Part shown: positions 13,824 to 21,246 of the stretch, piece by piece
Numbering within the stretch: position 1 is the stretch's first letter
How the letters are laid out: each line of letters opens with the position of its first letter
NCBI GenBank assembly: GCA_964372465.1
Contig: CAYJRA010000007.1
Span: 1 to 34,265, forward strand
Reading direction: 5' to 3'
DNA length: 34,265 nt
Source: JAGVVZ01 sp964372465
GTDB lineage: Archaea > Aenigmatarchaeota > Aenigmatarchaeia > CG10238-14
Program-made: the position numbers and the translations under genes
The notes under the pieces: model-generated
The model's input: only the letters and a program-made list of their open reading frames with translations
Database searches by the model: none
Told to the model about the DNA's origin: nothing

Positions 13824-14540
13824 TCACACACTGACAGTGATCGCTGGCTTGTTGCTACCGACCATGAAAACATAATCTTTAACCGATGCAAACTCTCTCC
13901 CTCTTAAATCACAATTAACTTTATTTGGCTCCCTGCTTCTTGTTTTAACCAGACCTTTAACTTTGACTAACTCACCCTGATTCTGACCGCCGATAATTAG
14001 ACCTAAGTTGTTGTTTTCCAGTTTTATGTGCTCTACTATTTTTTGGCTTGGCAATTCTATCAGAACAGAATCGCCCGAAGAATAACTGTCTTTTTTGCCT
14101 TTAAGTTCAACCAGAATATTTCTTCCGTCATGCAAATTCAATTGCAATCTTCCTTTTTTCACCAATGTTTTGTTTTGGATTCTACTCAATTTCAAATTTG
14201 ACTCTTTTCCAGAAATTTCGACTAATTTCAATCCATGTTTGGAAGAAACCACTCTGTAGGTCTTGTTCATTTTCGGAATCTGCAAAACATCCATAAACCC
14301 GATCGGGTATTTGTAGCTTCTTCTGTATTTACCATCAACCAACACCTCCCTGGAGCTAATCATCTTATCCCCATCAGCTCTTGTATCAACCAATTTTAAA
14401 ACATCCCTTAGTGCAACTACTAATGGGAATGATTCATTCTTCTTGTGAGGACCGGGATTTGGCTTAACTACCCACGGTCTAGATTTTCTAGCTATTCCCC
14501 AGAATTTTGGCGCTGACAGTGGCTTCAAATGCTTTCCCAT
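13824..14540 (-). CDS. rps4e: 30S ribosomal protein eS4
   Basis: The archaeal/eukaryotic S4e of the small subunit body. It starts MGKHLKPLSAPKFWGIARKS, contains PWVVKPNPGPHKK and SREVLVDGKYRRSYKYPIGF (an S4-like RNA-binding segment), and ends with a KOW-like region (GLVKTRSREPNKVNCDLRG). The length (238 aa) is normal. AAGTGAT precedes the ATG. It overlaps the next Shine-Dalgarno and lies 4 bp after uL24. Confidence 0.97.
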   Translation of the reverse strand: MGKHLKPLSAPKFWGIARKSRPWVVKPNPGPHKKNESFPLVVALRDVLKLVDTRADGDKMISSREVLVDGKYRRSYKYPIGFMDVLQIPKMNKTYRVVSSKHGLKLVEISGKESNLKLSRIQNKTLVKKGRLQLNLHDGRNILVELKGKKDSYSSGDSVLIELPSQKIVEHIKLENNNLGLIIGGQNQGELVKVKGLVKTRSREPNKVNCDLRGREFASVKDYVFMVGSNKPAITVSV

Positions 14541-14544
14541 AAAA

Positions 14545-14931
14545 TCACTTTCTTACGACTCTATTGAGAGTTTTCACTCTTTCTTTATCATTAATATCTA
14601 GGTTTGTAATCTTTAAATTGCTTGGATGTACGAAAACTGGTATCTCAGTCCCTGCGACTTTCTTTCTGGTCAATCCTTCTATGAATACCTTTAAAGCTTT
14701 TAGATTTACTCTGCTGACTTTGCCTGATTTGTTCTTATATTTGCCTCTCGTAACTATCACTTCGTCTCCCTTTCTCACTGGCAGTGATCTTTTCTTGTAT
14801 TTTTCTCTCAATTCTTTGGATAAGTGAGATGAGACCAGCTTATGCTTCACTCCTAAAGGCGCGTTCCTAAAGTATTTTCTTTGCTTCCTTGGTTGTATAG
14901 ATGTTTTCCAATGTTTCGACCATCTCTTCAT
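14545..14931 (-). CDS. rpl24: 50S ribosomal protein uL24
   Basis: uL24 helps initiate large-subunit assembly. Visible are HWKTSIQPRKQRKYFRNAPL, typical of the archaeal N-terminus, and the KOW motif VRKGDEVIVTRGKYKNKSGK, followed by VFVHPSNLKI. Length is 128 aa. AAGGTGAATAT precedes the ATG. Normally uL14 lies directly upstream; here about 840 bp carrying three opposite-strand genes intervene, so this gene must have its own promoter in the 177-bp spacer. Confidence 0.97.
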   Translation of the reverse strand: MKRWSKHWKTSIQPRKQRKYFRNAPLGVKHKLVSSHLSKELREKYKKRSLPVRKGDEVIVTRGKYKNKSGKVSRVNLKALKVFIEGLTRKKVAGTEIPVFVHPSNLKITNLDINDKERVKTLNRVVRK

Positions 14932-15082
14932 ATATTCACCTTATACTTCTCTAAATTATTAAAAGAAAGTATTTAAAAGGTTTTGTCCATTAAAATTTTC
15001 TATATTTTGAATTTATAGTTGTTTTGTCCACTTTAACCCTCCTAAAAACCAGAATGCCGTTTACTAATTAAAAAGCATTCCG

Positions 15083-15090
15083 TTATATAA
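15083..15090 (+). promoter_or_regulatory. TATA box of the 87-residue plus-strand gene
   Basis: TTATATAA is centred about 26 bp before ATG 15112, the distance expected for a leaderless archaeal transcript. Confidence 0.55.
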
Positions 15091-15111
15091 TCGAGTTCAC
15101 ATAGTATATTG

Positions 15112-15375
15112 ATGCAATGGAAATCTTACTTCGTTCAGAATTCAAATTCTACAGTCCAAGTTATATGCCATGATTCCAAAATGGCTTTGGACAAAGCAAA
15201 AAGTATGAATCTGAAGGGGCCTTTTGTAGTAAGAGAGAGGGGTATTGCAACATTGATTGAAATTGATGGCAAGGTAATGGAAAGAGGGAAATTAACCGAA
15301 AAAATACTGTCTGATAGTTTCCCAAACCAAACAAAGGAATGGCTGAGAAGAACATTTGAAAGTTTCGGTCACTAA
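15112..15375 (+). CDS. Hypothetical small protein inside the ribosomal cluster
   Basis: An 87-residue soluble protein, read from ATG 15112 (a TTG codon precedes it in frame). It contains VQVICHDSKMALDKAKSMNL and PFVVRERGIATLIEIDGKVM, a pattern suggesting a small alpha-beta fold with C-terminal helices. It has one Cys and no signal peptide. Its own TATA box supports expression. I cannot name a family. It is the first of three small plus-strand genes that separate uL24 from uL14, and it is transcribed against the ribosomal genes. Confidence 0.6.
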   Translation: MQWKSYFVQNSNSTVQVICHDSKMALDKAKSMNLKGPFVVRERGIATLIEIDGKVMERGKLTEKILSDSFPNQTKEWLRRTFESFGH

Positions 15376-15501
15376 ATTCCTAAATGCTGCCAATCTCGCT
15401 TATTTAATCTCATTATCACAATTGGTTAATGCGGATAACCTTAATTTCCAATATCAAGATTTGAAATCATCGTTTTCTGTTGTAAAATAAAAGTGAATAA
15501 A

Positions 15502-15597
15502 ATGAAGCACGTATGCTCAAGATGCCAAATGAGGAAAGCAAAAAGGCTGTATCGCCAGCATGTAAAATTCTGCGCAGGCACCAATCTTAGGAGATGA
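15502..15597 (+). CDS. Very small zinc-ribbon-like protein
   Basis: A 31-codon ORF reading MKHVCSRCQMRKAKRLYRQH and ending FCAGTNLRR. CxxC and a third Cys after a basic helix (with His3 or His20) could bind one zinc, in a highly basic peptide resembling small ribosome- or RNA-bound proteins. It ends 4 bp before the next small gene, and its last codons contribute that gene's Shine-Dalgarno (AGGAGATGAT). An in-frame GTG at 15493 could extend it by three residues. It is too short for certainty, but the Cys pattern and coupling support it. Confidence 0.45.
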   Translation: MKHVCSRCQMRKAKRLYRQHVKFCAGTNLRR

Positions 15598-15601
15598 TAT
15601 T

Positions 15602-15772
15602 ATGTCTAGTATATCAGTACGTTGTGCGTACTGTGGTCAGATAACAAAAAGCGAGCACTGTGGATTTTACAGAGGGATGAACATTCATAATATGATTACC
15701 TGCAATTGCCTAAAGGAAGCTGTAAAGATAGAATCAATGGAAGAATTCAATAAAAAGAAATGGTTTGTATAG
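15602..15772 (+). CDS. Small zinc-ribbon-like protein
   Basis: A 56-residue ORF with ATG 15602 preceded by AGGAGATGAT at ideal spacing. It reads MSSISVRCAYCGQITKSEHC, then an aromatic segment with Met and His, then ITCNCLKEAVKIESM. Five Cys and two His are arranged as CxxC, a single Cys, and CxC, consistent with one or two zinc sites. Its stop lies 2 bp before the stop of uL14 on the other strand. No family recognised; the coupling with the 31-residue ORF suggests a bicistronic unit. Confidence 0.6.
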   Translation: MSSISVRCAYCGQITKSEHCGFYRGMNIHNMITCNCLKEAVKIESMEEFNKKKWFV

Positions 15773-15774
15773 GT

Positions 15775-16173
15775 TTAGATTACGAAACTAGCGACTTTGC
15801 CGATAACAGTAAACCTTTCCACCACTTCTCTGGCTACAGGCCCCTTTATCTGAGTTCCTTGTGGTTCGCCTTTCTCATTCACAATAGCCGCGGCATTATC
15901 TTCAAAGCTCACTCTTAATCCGTCAGCCCTTCTGAATTCCTTCTTCTGTCTGACTATGACTGCTCGGACAACCTGTTTTCTCATCTTGACATTCCCGGCC
16001 CTCACAGAACAGACAACCATATCCCCTAAACCGGCAGAAGGGTATCTTCTTTTAGCGCCACCGTAACCGATAACTGAAATTAATCTGAGCGTCTTGGCGC
16101 CAGTGTTATCCGCACACTCTAAGATGGTGCCTACTGGAATGCACTTTGAAATTTTTGATTTCAATCCTTTCAT
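15775..16173 (-). CDS. rpl14: 50S ribosomal protein uL14
   Basis: uL14 lies at the subunit interface near the factor-binding site. The 132 residues carry GTILECADNTGAKTLRLISV, GLGDMVVCSVRAG, VVRAVIVRQKKEFRRADG and FEDNAAAIVNEKGEPQGTQI, the conserved core. It follows uS17 with a 47-bp spacer. Its stop is 2 bp from that of the convergent small zinc-ribbon ORF, where the usual order is interrupted. Confidence 0.98.
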   Translation of the reverse strand: MKGLKSKISKCIPVGTILECADNTGAKTLRLISVIGYGGAKRRYPSAGLGDMVVCSVRAGNVKMRKQVVRAVIVRQKKEFRRADGLRVSFEDNAAAIVNEKGEPQGTQIKGPVAREVVERFTVIGKVASFVI

Positions 16174-16220
16174 TTAGTCCACTCATTATTTTAAGAATGA
16201 TATTATTAAAAAGATTTTTA

Positions 16221-16556
16221 TTAGTTCATTTTCTCGATGATGACGAAATGCTTCGTCTTGGATAATGGTCTGCATTCAGCCATTCTCACTTTATTTCCTT
16301 TCTTAGCGTCAATGCACACCGGCAAATGAGCTGCTATCCTGCTCTTCCTCTTCTCGTATCTCTCGAATTTAGGAAGATAATGAAGATGATCTCTTTTCAC
16401 GATAGCCGTGCTATGCATTTTTTCAGAAACTATTATGCCTTCCAATATTTTGCCTCTTATTGGGAGCTTCCCATGGAAAGGACAGTTGATATCACTGCAT
16501 GTTTTCTCAGGTAGTTTTACATCATAACCAATGTCTTTTGCCTTTGCTTTAACCAT
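16221..16556 (-). CDS. rps17: 30S ribosomal protein uS17
   Basis: uS17 is a primary 16S rRNA-binding protein. The archaeal N-terminal extension with CSDINCPFHGKLPIRGKILE and the OB-fold segment VKRDHLHYLPKFERYEKRKS are clear, followed by GNKVRMAECRPLSKTKHFVI. Length is 111 aa. AGTGATCGT precedes ATG 16556. It follows an unknown 77-residue gene by 8 bp. Confidence 0.98.
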   Translation of the reverse strand: MVKAKAKDIGYDVKLPEKTCSDINCPFHGKLPIRGKILEGIIVSEKMHSTAIVKRDHLHYLPKFERYEKRKSRIAAHLPVCIDAKKGNKVRMAECRPLSKTKHFVIIEKMN

Positions 16557-16564
16557 ACGATCAC

Positions 16565-16798
16565 TTAATTCTCTATTTCAAAATCTTCCGCTATATGATT
16601 TTCCTCATTCATCATTGTATCCAATTCTATCTCAGCCAACATTCTCAATATGTCTTGCGTTCTTTTCTTTATGTCTTTCAAAGATATATTCTTTTTGTCT
16701 AAATTTGCGTAATCGTTGTATAAAGCCAATCGCAACTCATCCCTAAACTTTTTGTTTTTCAGCATTTCGATCTGTATTTCTTTAATCATATCTTCCAT
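16565..16798 (-). CDS. Hypothetical helical protein between Rpp29 and uS17
   Basis: This 77-residue product is almost wholly charged and helical (KNKKFRDELRLALYNDYANL) with an acidic C-terminus (MNEENHIAEDFEIEN). It lies 4 bp after rnp1 and 8 bp before rps17, so it is translated within the operon. In other archaea Rpp29 is usually followed directly by uS17, so this gene is an insertion. It might assist an RNA-binding neighbour, but no family was recognised. Confidence 0.65.
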   Translation of the reverse strand: MEDMIKEIQIEMLKNKKFRDELRLALYNDYANLDKKNISLKDIKKRTQDILRMLAEIELDTMMNEENHIAEDFEIEN

Positions 16799-16802
16799 TA
16801 TT

Positions 16803-17084
16803 TCACCATTTTGGCAATTTTTTCTTTATCCTGTCTTCAGGCCTTCCTGTTAAAATCTTACCGTCTACCTGAACTCTCTTCCCATCAGGAAGTGTGAATA
16901 TAAATATTGATGTTTTCTTAAGTATAACCTTTTCTGTTTTTTTTGATTCTATTGTCAATGTATTATAACTTTCATCTACCACTACACCTTTTAATCCTTT
17001 TTGGTCGGGATTTGTAGATTCAGCTATTGCTATTGGCAATCCGACAAGCTCATGTCTGACTAAATTTTGTGGTGTTATCGGCAT
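16803..17084 (-). CDS. rnp1: RNase P protein component 1 (Rpp29/Pop4)
   Basis: Rpp29 is a subunit of archaeal RNase P, which cuts the 5' leader of pre-tRNA. The 93 residues form an Sm-like barrel: LVRHELVGLPIAIAEST, KGLKGVVVDESYNTLTIESK, FIFTLPDGKRVQVDGKILTG, then RPEDRIKKKLPKW. The location before uS17 is standard for archaea. The spacer upstream is shared with divergent pcm, so this half of the cluster probably restarts transcription here. Confidence 0.95.
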   Translation of the reverse strand: MPITPQNLVRHELVGLPIAIAESTNPDQKGLKGVVVDESYNTLTIESKKTEKVILKKTSIFIFTLPDGKRVQVDGKILTGRPEDRIKKKLPKW

Positions 17085-17139
17085 TAATAGAAATTGATTG
17101 AGTAAAAATTAATCCTTTCCATTTACAATCATTACTATT

Positions 17140-17811
17140 ATGGGAGATCATTTTAAAGTTCAGCGGCTGATGATAATCAATCAACTAATTAATCAGGGAT
17201 TCCTAAAATCAGATAGAATAATAAAGGCCATGAAAAAAGTAAGAAGAGAACTGTTCATGCCTGTCAGATATAGAAAATATGCATATGTTGACGAGCCATT
17301 CCCCATTCCTCCTTACATAGGATTGCAGACGATATCTGCGCTGCACACATATCCCATATTTTATGAGCCGCTTGAATTAAAAGAAGGAGATAAGCTTTTG
17401 GAGATTGGAATGGGTTCTGGCTATGGATCTGCGATAGCAAGGGAACTTGTGGGTGCAAAAGGATTGGTCGTCACAATAGAAAGGGATAAGAGAACCTATG
17501 CCTTTGGAAAAAGAAACTTGCTTAAATCTGGATATAAAGATGTGGTTGCAATAAATTCTGACGGCACCGAAGGATGCGTGAGATATGCCGCTTATGATAA
17601 GATCTGTGTTACTGCCTCATGTAATAAAATACCCCGGCCATTACTGGAACAGTTGGCTAAACCAGGAAAATTAATCATTCCTGTCGGGCCAAGATATCCT
17701 TCGCAAAAATTGATTTTGGTCGGGAAAGATAAATCGGGAAAGATGACTAAAAAGAAACTCCATGAAGTCATTTATGTGCCGCTGATAGGAAAATATGGCT
17801 ACGTGGATTAG
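17140..17811 (+). CDS. pcm: Protein-L-isoaspartate O-methyltransferase
   Basis: This enzyme uses S-adenosylmethionine to methylate isoaspartyl residues in damaged proteins. The 223-residue sequence has the family N-terminus (MKKVRRELFMPVRYRKYAYV), the PIPPYIGLQTISALH substrate-side segment, motif I LLEIGMGSGYGSAIARELVG, and CVTASCNKIPRPLLEQL. The ordinary motif Q-T-I-S is intact. It is transcribed against the ribosomal genes, between Rpp29 and a membrane protein, and its stop overlaps that of the latter by 4 bp. Confidence 0.95.
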   Translation: MGDHFKVQRLMIINQLINQGFLKSDRIIKAMKKVRRELFMPVRYRKYAYVDEPFPIPPYIGLQTISALHTYPIFYEPLELKEGDKLLEIGMGSGYGSAIARELVGAKGLVVTIERDKRTYAFGKRNLLKSGYKDVVAINSDGTEGCVRYAAYDKICVTASCNKIPRPLLEQLAKPGKLIIPVGPRYPSQKLILVGKDKSGKMTKKKLHEVIYVPLIGKYGYVD

Positions 17812-18128
17812 TCGTTCTTGCAATTTAAAATCTCTACCCACGATCCGCTATTGCTTATCTCGGAACCAGAAAAATAGGTAGTTGTTCTTGCAAAGTATTT
17901 GCCTCTAATCAAAGCGGTTTCACAGGTAAATGGAATAGAGCAGCTAAAATTTGGTAATTTACTGGAGCATGTCAATGTTCGGATAGAAGAGTCTGGATAT
18001 TGAATGTCAATACGCATTGAATATTCTTTAGAGGATGTGAATGGAAGTTTAATTATGGTGAATAAAACTATAGCACCAAGAAAAAACAACAATAAGGCAA
18101 AAATTTTCTTTTTGTTCAATTTTTTCAT
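17808..18128 (-). CDS. Hypothetical protein with one N-terminal membrane anchor
   Basis: A 106-residue protein with a basic N-terminus (MKKLNKKK) and a hydrophobic helix at about 9-27 (IFALLLFFLGAIVLFTIIK). A small Ser/Thr-rich, beta-like extracellular part carries four Cys (TCSS, FSCS, FTCET, ILNCK), probably two disulfides. No family recognised. It follows SUI1 on the same strand and converges with pcm. Confidence 0.6.
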   Translation of the reverse strand: MKKLNKKKIFALLLFFLGAIVLFTIIKLPFTSSKEYSMRIDIQYPDSSIRTLTCSSKLPNFSCSIPFTCETALIRGKYFARTTTYFSGSEISNSGSWVEILNCKND

Positions 18129-18219
18129 TAGTTAATTATTGCACATTTACCTAGATAAAATTTCTGTTCATCAAAATTATCAAATATCGATAGCATTAAC
18201 GGCTGGCTATTTATCAAAT

Positions 18220-18528
18220 TCAGCTAGCTTCTATCAGTTCTTTATCAAACCCTAAACTGACAAGCAACTGCTTTACTCTATCGATATGATTGCCTTGCAA
18301 CTCTATGTGGCCATCTTTGTAAGATCCACCACAAGCAAGTTTTCTTTTCAAATTGGAAGCAACGGATTTCCCGGATTTTTCATCAATCCCTTCAATGATT
18401 GTGACGGGCTTGGTAAACTTTCTTGTTGTCATGTAAATTTTTATTTTTGTCGCAGATCTGTCGATAATCTTACAAGTGCATATATCTAACGGCAACCCGC
18501 ATGTTGGACAATTTCCTATATCAGCCAT
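18220..18528 (-). CDS. Translation initiation factor aIF1 (SUI1)
   Basis: aIF1 monitors start-codon selection on the small subunit. The 102 residues open with CPTCGLPLDICTCK, a zinc-binding knuckle common in archaeal SUI1. The SUI1 core follows: RKFTKPVTIIEGIDEKSG, LKRKLACGGSYKDGHIELQG and LVSLGFDKELIEAS. It follows uL29, as in other archaeal clusters. Confidence 0.95.
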   Translation of the reverse strand: MADIGNCPTCGLPLDICTCKIIDRSATKIKIYMTTRKFTKPVTIIEGIDEKSGKSVASNLKRKLACGGSYKDGHIELQGNHIDRVKQLLVSLGFDKELIEAS

Positions 18529-18614
18529 TTTCTTTTATTTCACCATATCAAAGATCCTATAAATAGAATCTATTAAAAGATTGACAGAACACATATAAAA
18601 ACACTTATCTACTC

Positions 18615-18812
18615 TCATCTATTCTTTTCTCTTTCTTTCTTAAATGTCAGGGCTCTCGCCACATCTCTTCTTAAGGTTTTGATTTTGCCAGGATTTTTAA
18701 CGTTTCCACCCATCTCTACATTGCCTTTCTCCTTCATCAGTTCTAAACGCAAATCTGCCAATTTTTTATCCAAATCGGATTCATTCATTTTTCTCATTTC
18801 TTTTATCTTCAA
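18615..18812 (-). CDS. rpl29: 50S ribosomal protein uL29
   Basis: uL29 is a helical-hairpin protein near the exit tunnel. The 65 residues KIKEMRKMNESDLDKKLADL and RLELMKEKG, then GKIKTLRRDVARALT, match the family. The start at 18812 preserves the KxxEMRxM opening and overlaps uS3 by 32 bp. An internal ATG at 18788 would remove that overlap but cut the conserved opening. Confidence 0.95.
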   Translation of the reverse strand: MKIKEMRKMNESDLDKKLADLRLELMKEKGNVEMGGNVKNPGKIKTLRRDVARALTFKKEREKNR

Positions 18813-19419
18813 TTAGTTTCACCCTTTCGGCAATTTTTTTAGATGATAAATCTTCTGGTATTTCTCTCAGGATTTTAACTTGAATACCCACTGTGCCTAA
18901 TTTAACTGTCCCGAAAGAATAGCCCTTATCAATCAAATTATCAGCATAATACCCAGAATGTTTTATGTAGCCGCTCTTGAATGTCTGAAATCTTCCCCTC
19001 TCTCCTCCCAATTTGCCGGCAGCCCTTATCTCAACGCCCACAGCTCCAGCCTCCATGATTTTCTCCAAAAAGAAATTAACAATCTTCTTATAAAATCCGC
19101 CTCTCTCAATGCTTTTTGCAATTTTGCTAGCGATGATTTGGGCGTCCAAGAACGGGTTCTCTACTTCTCTCACATCAAGCATTGGGTTTTCCAGCTCGAA
19201 TTTCTCTTTTATCTCATCCGTGATATCATTGATTTTCCTTCCGGATTTGCCGATAACCAATCCCGGCTTCTCTGCATAGACAGTAATTCTCGTTCCCAGA
19301 GGAGTTCTTTGGATATCGATATGGCTATAACCAGCACGGTCAAATTTATTTTTCAGAAATTCTTCTATCTGCGATTCCTTCATTCCTTCTTTTACAAAAT
19401 ATCTTTCTACGGCCATCAT
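18781..19419 (-). CDS. rps3: 30S ribosomal protein uS3
   Basis: uS3 forms part of the mRNA entry site and has a type II KH domain. The 212 residues run from MMAVERYFVKEGMKESQIEE through GYSHIDIQRTPLGTRITVYA, the KH motif VIGKSGRKINDITDEI, and GVEIRAAGKLGGERGR. I use ATG 19419, which follows GAGGAG and overlaps the uL22 stop. The frame itself stays open for 20 more codons inside uL22. Confidence 0.97.
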   Translation of the reverse strand: MMAVERYFVKEGMKESQIEEFLKNKFDRAGYSHIDIQRTPLGTRITVYAEKPGLVIGKSGRKINDITDEIKEKFELENPMLDVREVENPFLDAQIIASKIAKSIERGGFYKKIVNFFLEKIMEAGAVGVEIRAAGKLGGERGRFQTFKSGYIKHSGYYADNLIDKGYSFGTVKLGTVGIQVKILREIPEDLSSKKIAERVKLIEDKRNEKNE

Positions 19420-19778
19420 CTCTCCTCTAAAATCATTTCCAATTTGCAGAGTTTTGCTCTTTTTCCTCTGTGGGACCATCTACTCTTAGGAAGCATGAAT
19501 GTAAATGTTTTATGCGCAACAGCGTTCTTAATAAATAACTTGTCTGTGTTCAATCCCAAAGACTCTGCATTGGCCTCGGCATCTTCCAGCAGTGTCAATA
19601 TTTCTCTGCAAGAAGTTTTATAGTATCTTCCTGATAAGTTCTTCTTCTCTTCAATCAAATCATTCAAAAGTGCTTTTGCTTTTAATGCAGGCTTGTTTCT
19701 GATTTGGTTGAACACGTAAATAGAATCCTTCAAGGATGTTCGCGCGTTCGGATTTTTTGAAATTGCTGTTTTTCCCAT
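19416..19778 (-). CDS. rpl22: 50S ribosomal protein uL22
   Basis: uL22 lines the peptide exit tunnel. The 120 residues show NARTSLKDSIYVFNQIRNKP, ALLNDLIEEKKN and CREILTLLEDAEANAESLGL. The tunnel hairpin is FMLPKSRWSHRGKRAKLCKL. It is shorter than many archaeal forms but retains the core. Upstream are 126 bp with two TATA-like blocks (minus strand, near 19807 and 19850), so a promoter is possible here. Confidence 0.95.
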   Translation of the reverse strand: MGKTAISKNPNARTSLKDSIYVFNQIRNKPALKAKALLNDLIEEKKNLSGRYYKTSCREILTLLEDAEANAESLGLNTDKLFIKNAVAHKTFTFMLPKSRWSHRGKRAKLCKLEMILEER

Positions 19779-19904
19779 GAAACCACTAAATAGAATTAGG
19801 ATTATTTAAAGTTTGTCCAATGCATCTTCTCACCATAATTTCCACTTTTATAAACATGTGGCGCTAGGTTATTAAAGGTTGAATTAATTGAGAAAATCTA
19901 AAGA

Positions 19905-20291
19905 TTATTTTAACGGGATATGCTTTGATGCTCTGGTAGCTCCAACTCCAGGAGCGGAATGTCTCACTCTTCCTCTAGTAAGTGCAAATTCGCCCAATCT
20001 GTGGCCAAGCATCTCTTGTGTAACAGTCACAGGAACATAAGTTTTGCCGTTATGAACACCGAGCTTAACATTAACTAGTTGGGGGATAATAACCAAATCT
20101 CTTTCATGTGTTTTATGAAACTTTTCGGGTTGTTTTTTTATATTTTCCAAGAGTTTCTTTTGCCTCTCGGTTAATCCTCTTTTTAACAATGCCCTTCTTT
20201 CTCGGGTTGTTATCAATCTAGCGAACTGTTCTAAGCTAAGCTCTTTCAATTCTTCGAAAGATTTGCCTCTGAAACTGAATGCCTTTGCCAT
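19905..20291 (-). CDS. rps19: 30S ribosomal protein uS19
   Basis: uS19 is in the small-subunit head near A- and P-site tRNA. The 128 residues include FSFRGKSFEELKELSLEQFA, RERRALLKRGLTERQKKLLE, DLVIIPQLVNVKLGVHNGKT and MLGHRLGEFALTRGRVRHSA, all family-typical. It should directly follow uL2; here a 265-residue exported protein separates them. Confidence 0.97.
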   Translation of the reverse strand: MAKAFSFRGKSFEELKELSLEQFARLITTRERRALLKRGLTERQKKLLENIKKQPEKFHKTHERDLVIIPQLVNVKLGVHNGKTYVPVTVTQEMLGHRLGEFALTRGRVRHSAPGVGATRASKHIPLK

Positions 20292-20360
20292 AATATCTTC
20301 CTAATTATACTGAACGAGAATATTTAAATAATTAGTTCGGGGTTGCATATGATTTTCGTA

Positions 20361-21158
20361 TCACCTGAGCGGGTTTAATTCTATTCTTCTACTGCTTTCT
20401 ATGGCTTTTCTCCAGTCAGTTCTTGATCTTTCAACATAATTTCTTATAGCAACGTAACCCAAGATGTGCGCAGCATCATATTCATCAATTCCAAAGAAAT
20501 CAGCATGATTATAAGGAAATTTATTCGCTATAGATCCTAAATGACAGAACATGCCAAAAAATGAATTTTTACATTTTTCAACAGCTGGCTTAACATATTT
20601 TTCATAACTTTCCATCAATGCTGTATGTCTTCTTCTGGCATATTCTCTATCTTCCTCATTCCCTTGCTCCATGCATTTTATTTCTACAAAAACAGCTCTT
20701 CCTTCCATACCCATCTTTTGATTTGGAGAAAAACGTTGCCCCAAATAATACTTCTCACCCACCCATTCGTCATGGTGCTCCGCTTCGTGTGTAGTAAAAG
20801 CTAATTCTAGGGATAAAGATGCCTTTGAGGAAGAATTTACATGGATAGAACCGTATGTGTATCTAATTGTTCCATTGTTTCTTCTATCAGAATAACTTCC
20901 TCTTCCAGAAATATAACTAGCACCCAAATCTGTGTCGGGGGTAATAATAAAACCTAATTCCCCGATTATTTTCCTATTCGTGCATGCCTCATAGAATCGG
21001 ATATATCTTTGAAACCTATCTTTAAAGCTTCTGGAAGCAGATTCAACTTGATTAATTTGTACGTTTCTATTCTCCTGATTGGGGGATTTGACTGTAGTGC
21101 CACCCACACAACTAACACAGAATATGAGTACTCCAGCAATCAATAATCTGTAATTCAT
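20361..21158 (-). CDS. Putative lipoprotein or exported protein with HExxH motif, inside the ribosomal cluster
   Basis: The N-terminus MNYRLLIAGVLIFCVSCVGG is a signal peptide with a lipobox-like Cys17. The mature part carries THEAEHHDEW (His124, Glu125, His128), an HExxH zinc motif, and EGRAVFVEIKC about 28 residues later, which could supply the third ligand Glu. Four further Cys suggest disulfides. ITPDTDLG before the motif recalls LVPNTDLY in the exported HExxH protein at 5069, so the two may be distant relatives. A metallopeptidase role is likely but unproven. It is co-directional between uL2 and uS19, an unusual place for a secreted protein. GTGATC precedes its ATG. Confidence 0.7.
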   Translation of the reverse strand: MNYRLLIAGVLIFCVSCVGGTTVKSPNQENRNVQINQVESASRSFKDRFQRYIRFYEACTNRKIIGELGFIITPDTDLGASYISGRGSYSDRRNNGTIRYTYGSIHVNSSSKASLSLELAFTTHEAEHHDEWVGEKYYLGQRFSPNQKMGMEGRAVFVEIKCMEQGNEEDREYARRRHTALMESYEKYVKPAVEKCKNSFFGMFCHLGSIANKFPYNHADFFGIDEYDAAHILGYVAIRNYVERSRTDWRKAIESSRRIELNPLR

Positions 21159-21246
21159 TTGATCACTTAATACGACTTAGACAACTATTGGAAGGAGTAT
21201 TGACATTAATGCTTTAATCTTTATTTGCAACTAACTCTATTTAGAA

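Noticed and set aside
18958..19623. 221-codon open frame on the plus strand opposite uS3 and uL22
   Set aside because: It lies fully antisense to two certain ribosomal genes and encodes a Ser/Phe/Leu-rich shadow sequence with no family features.
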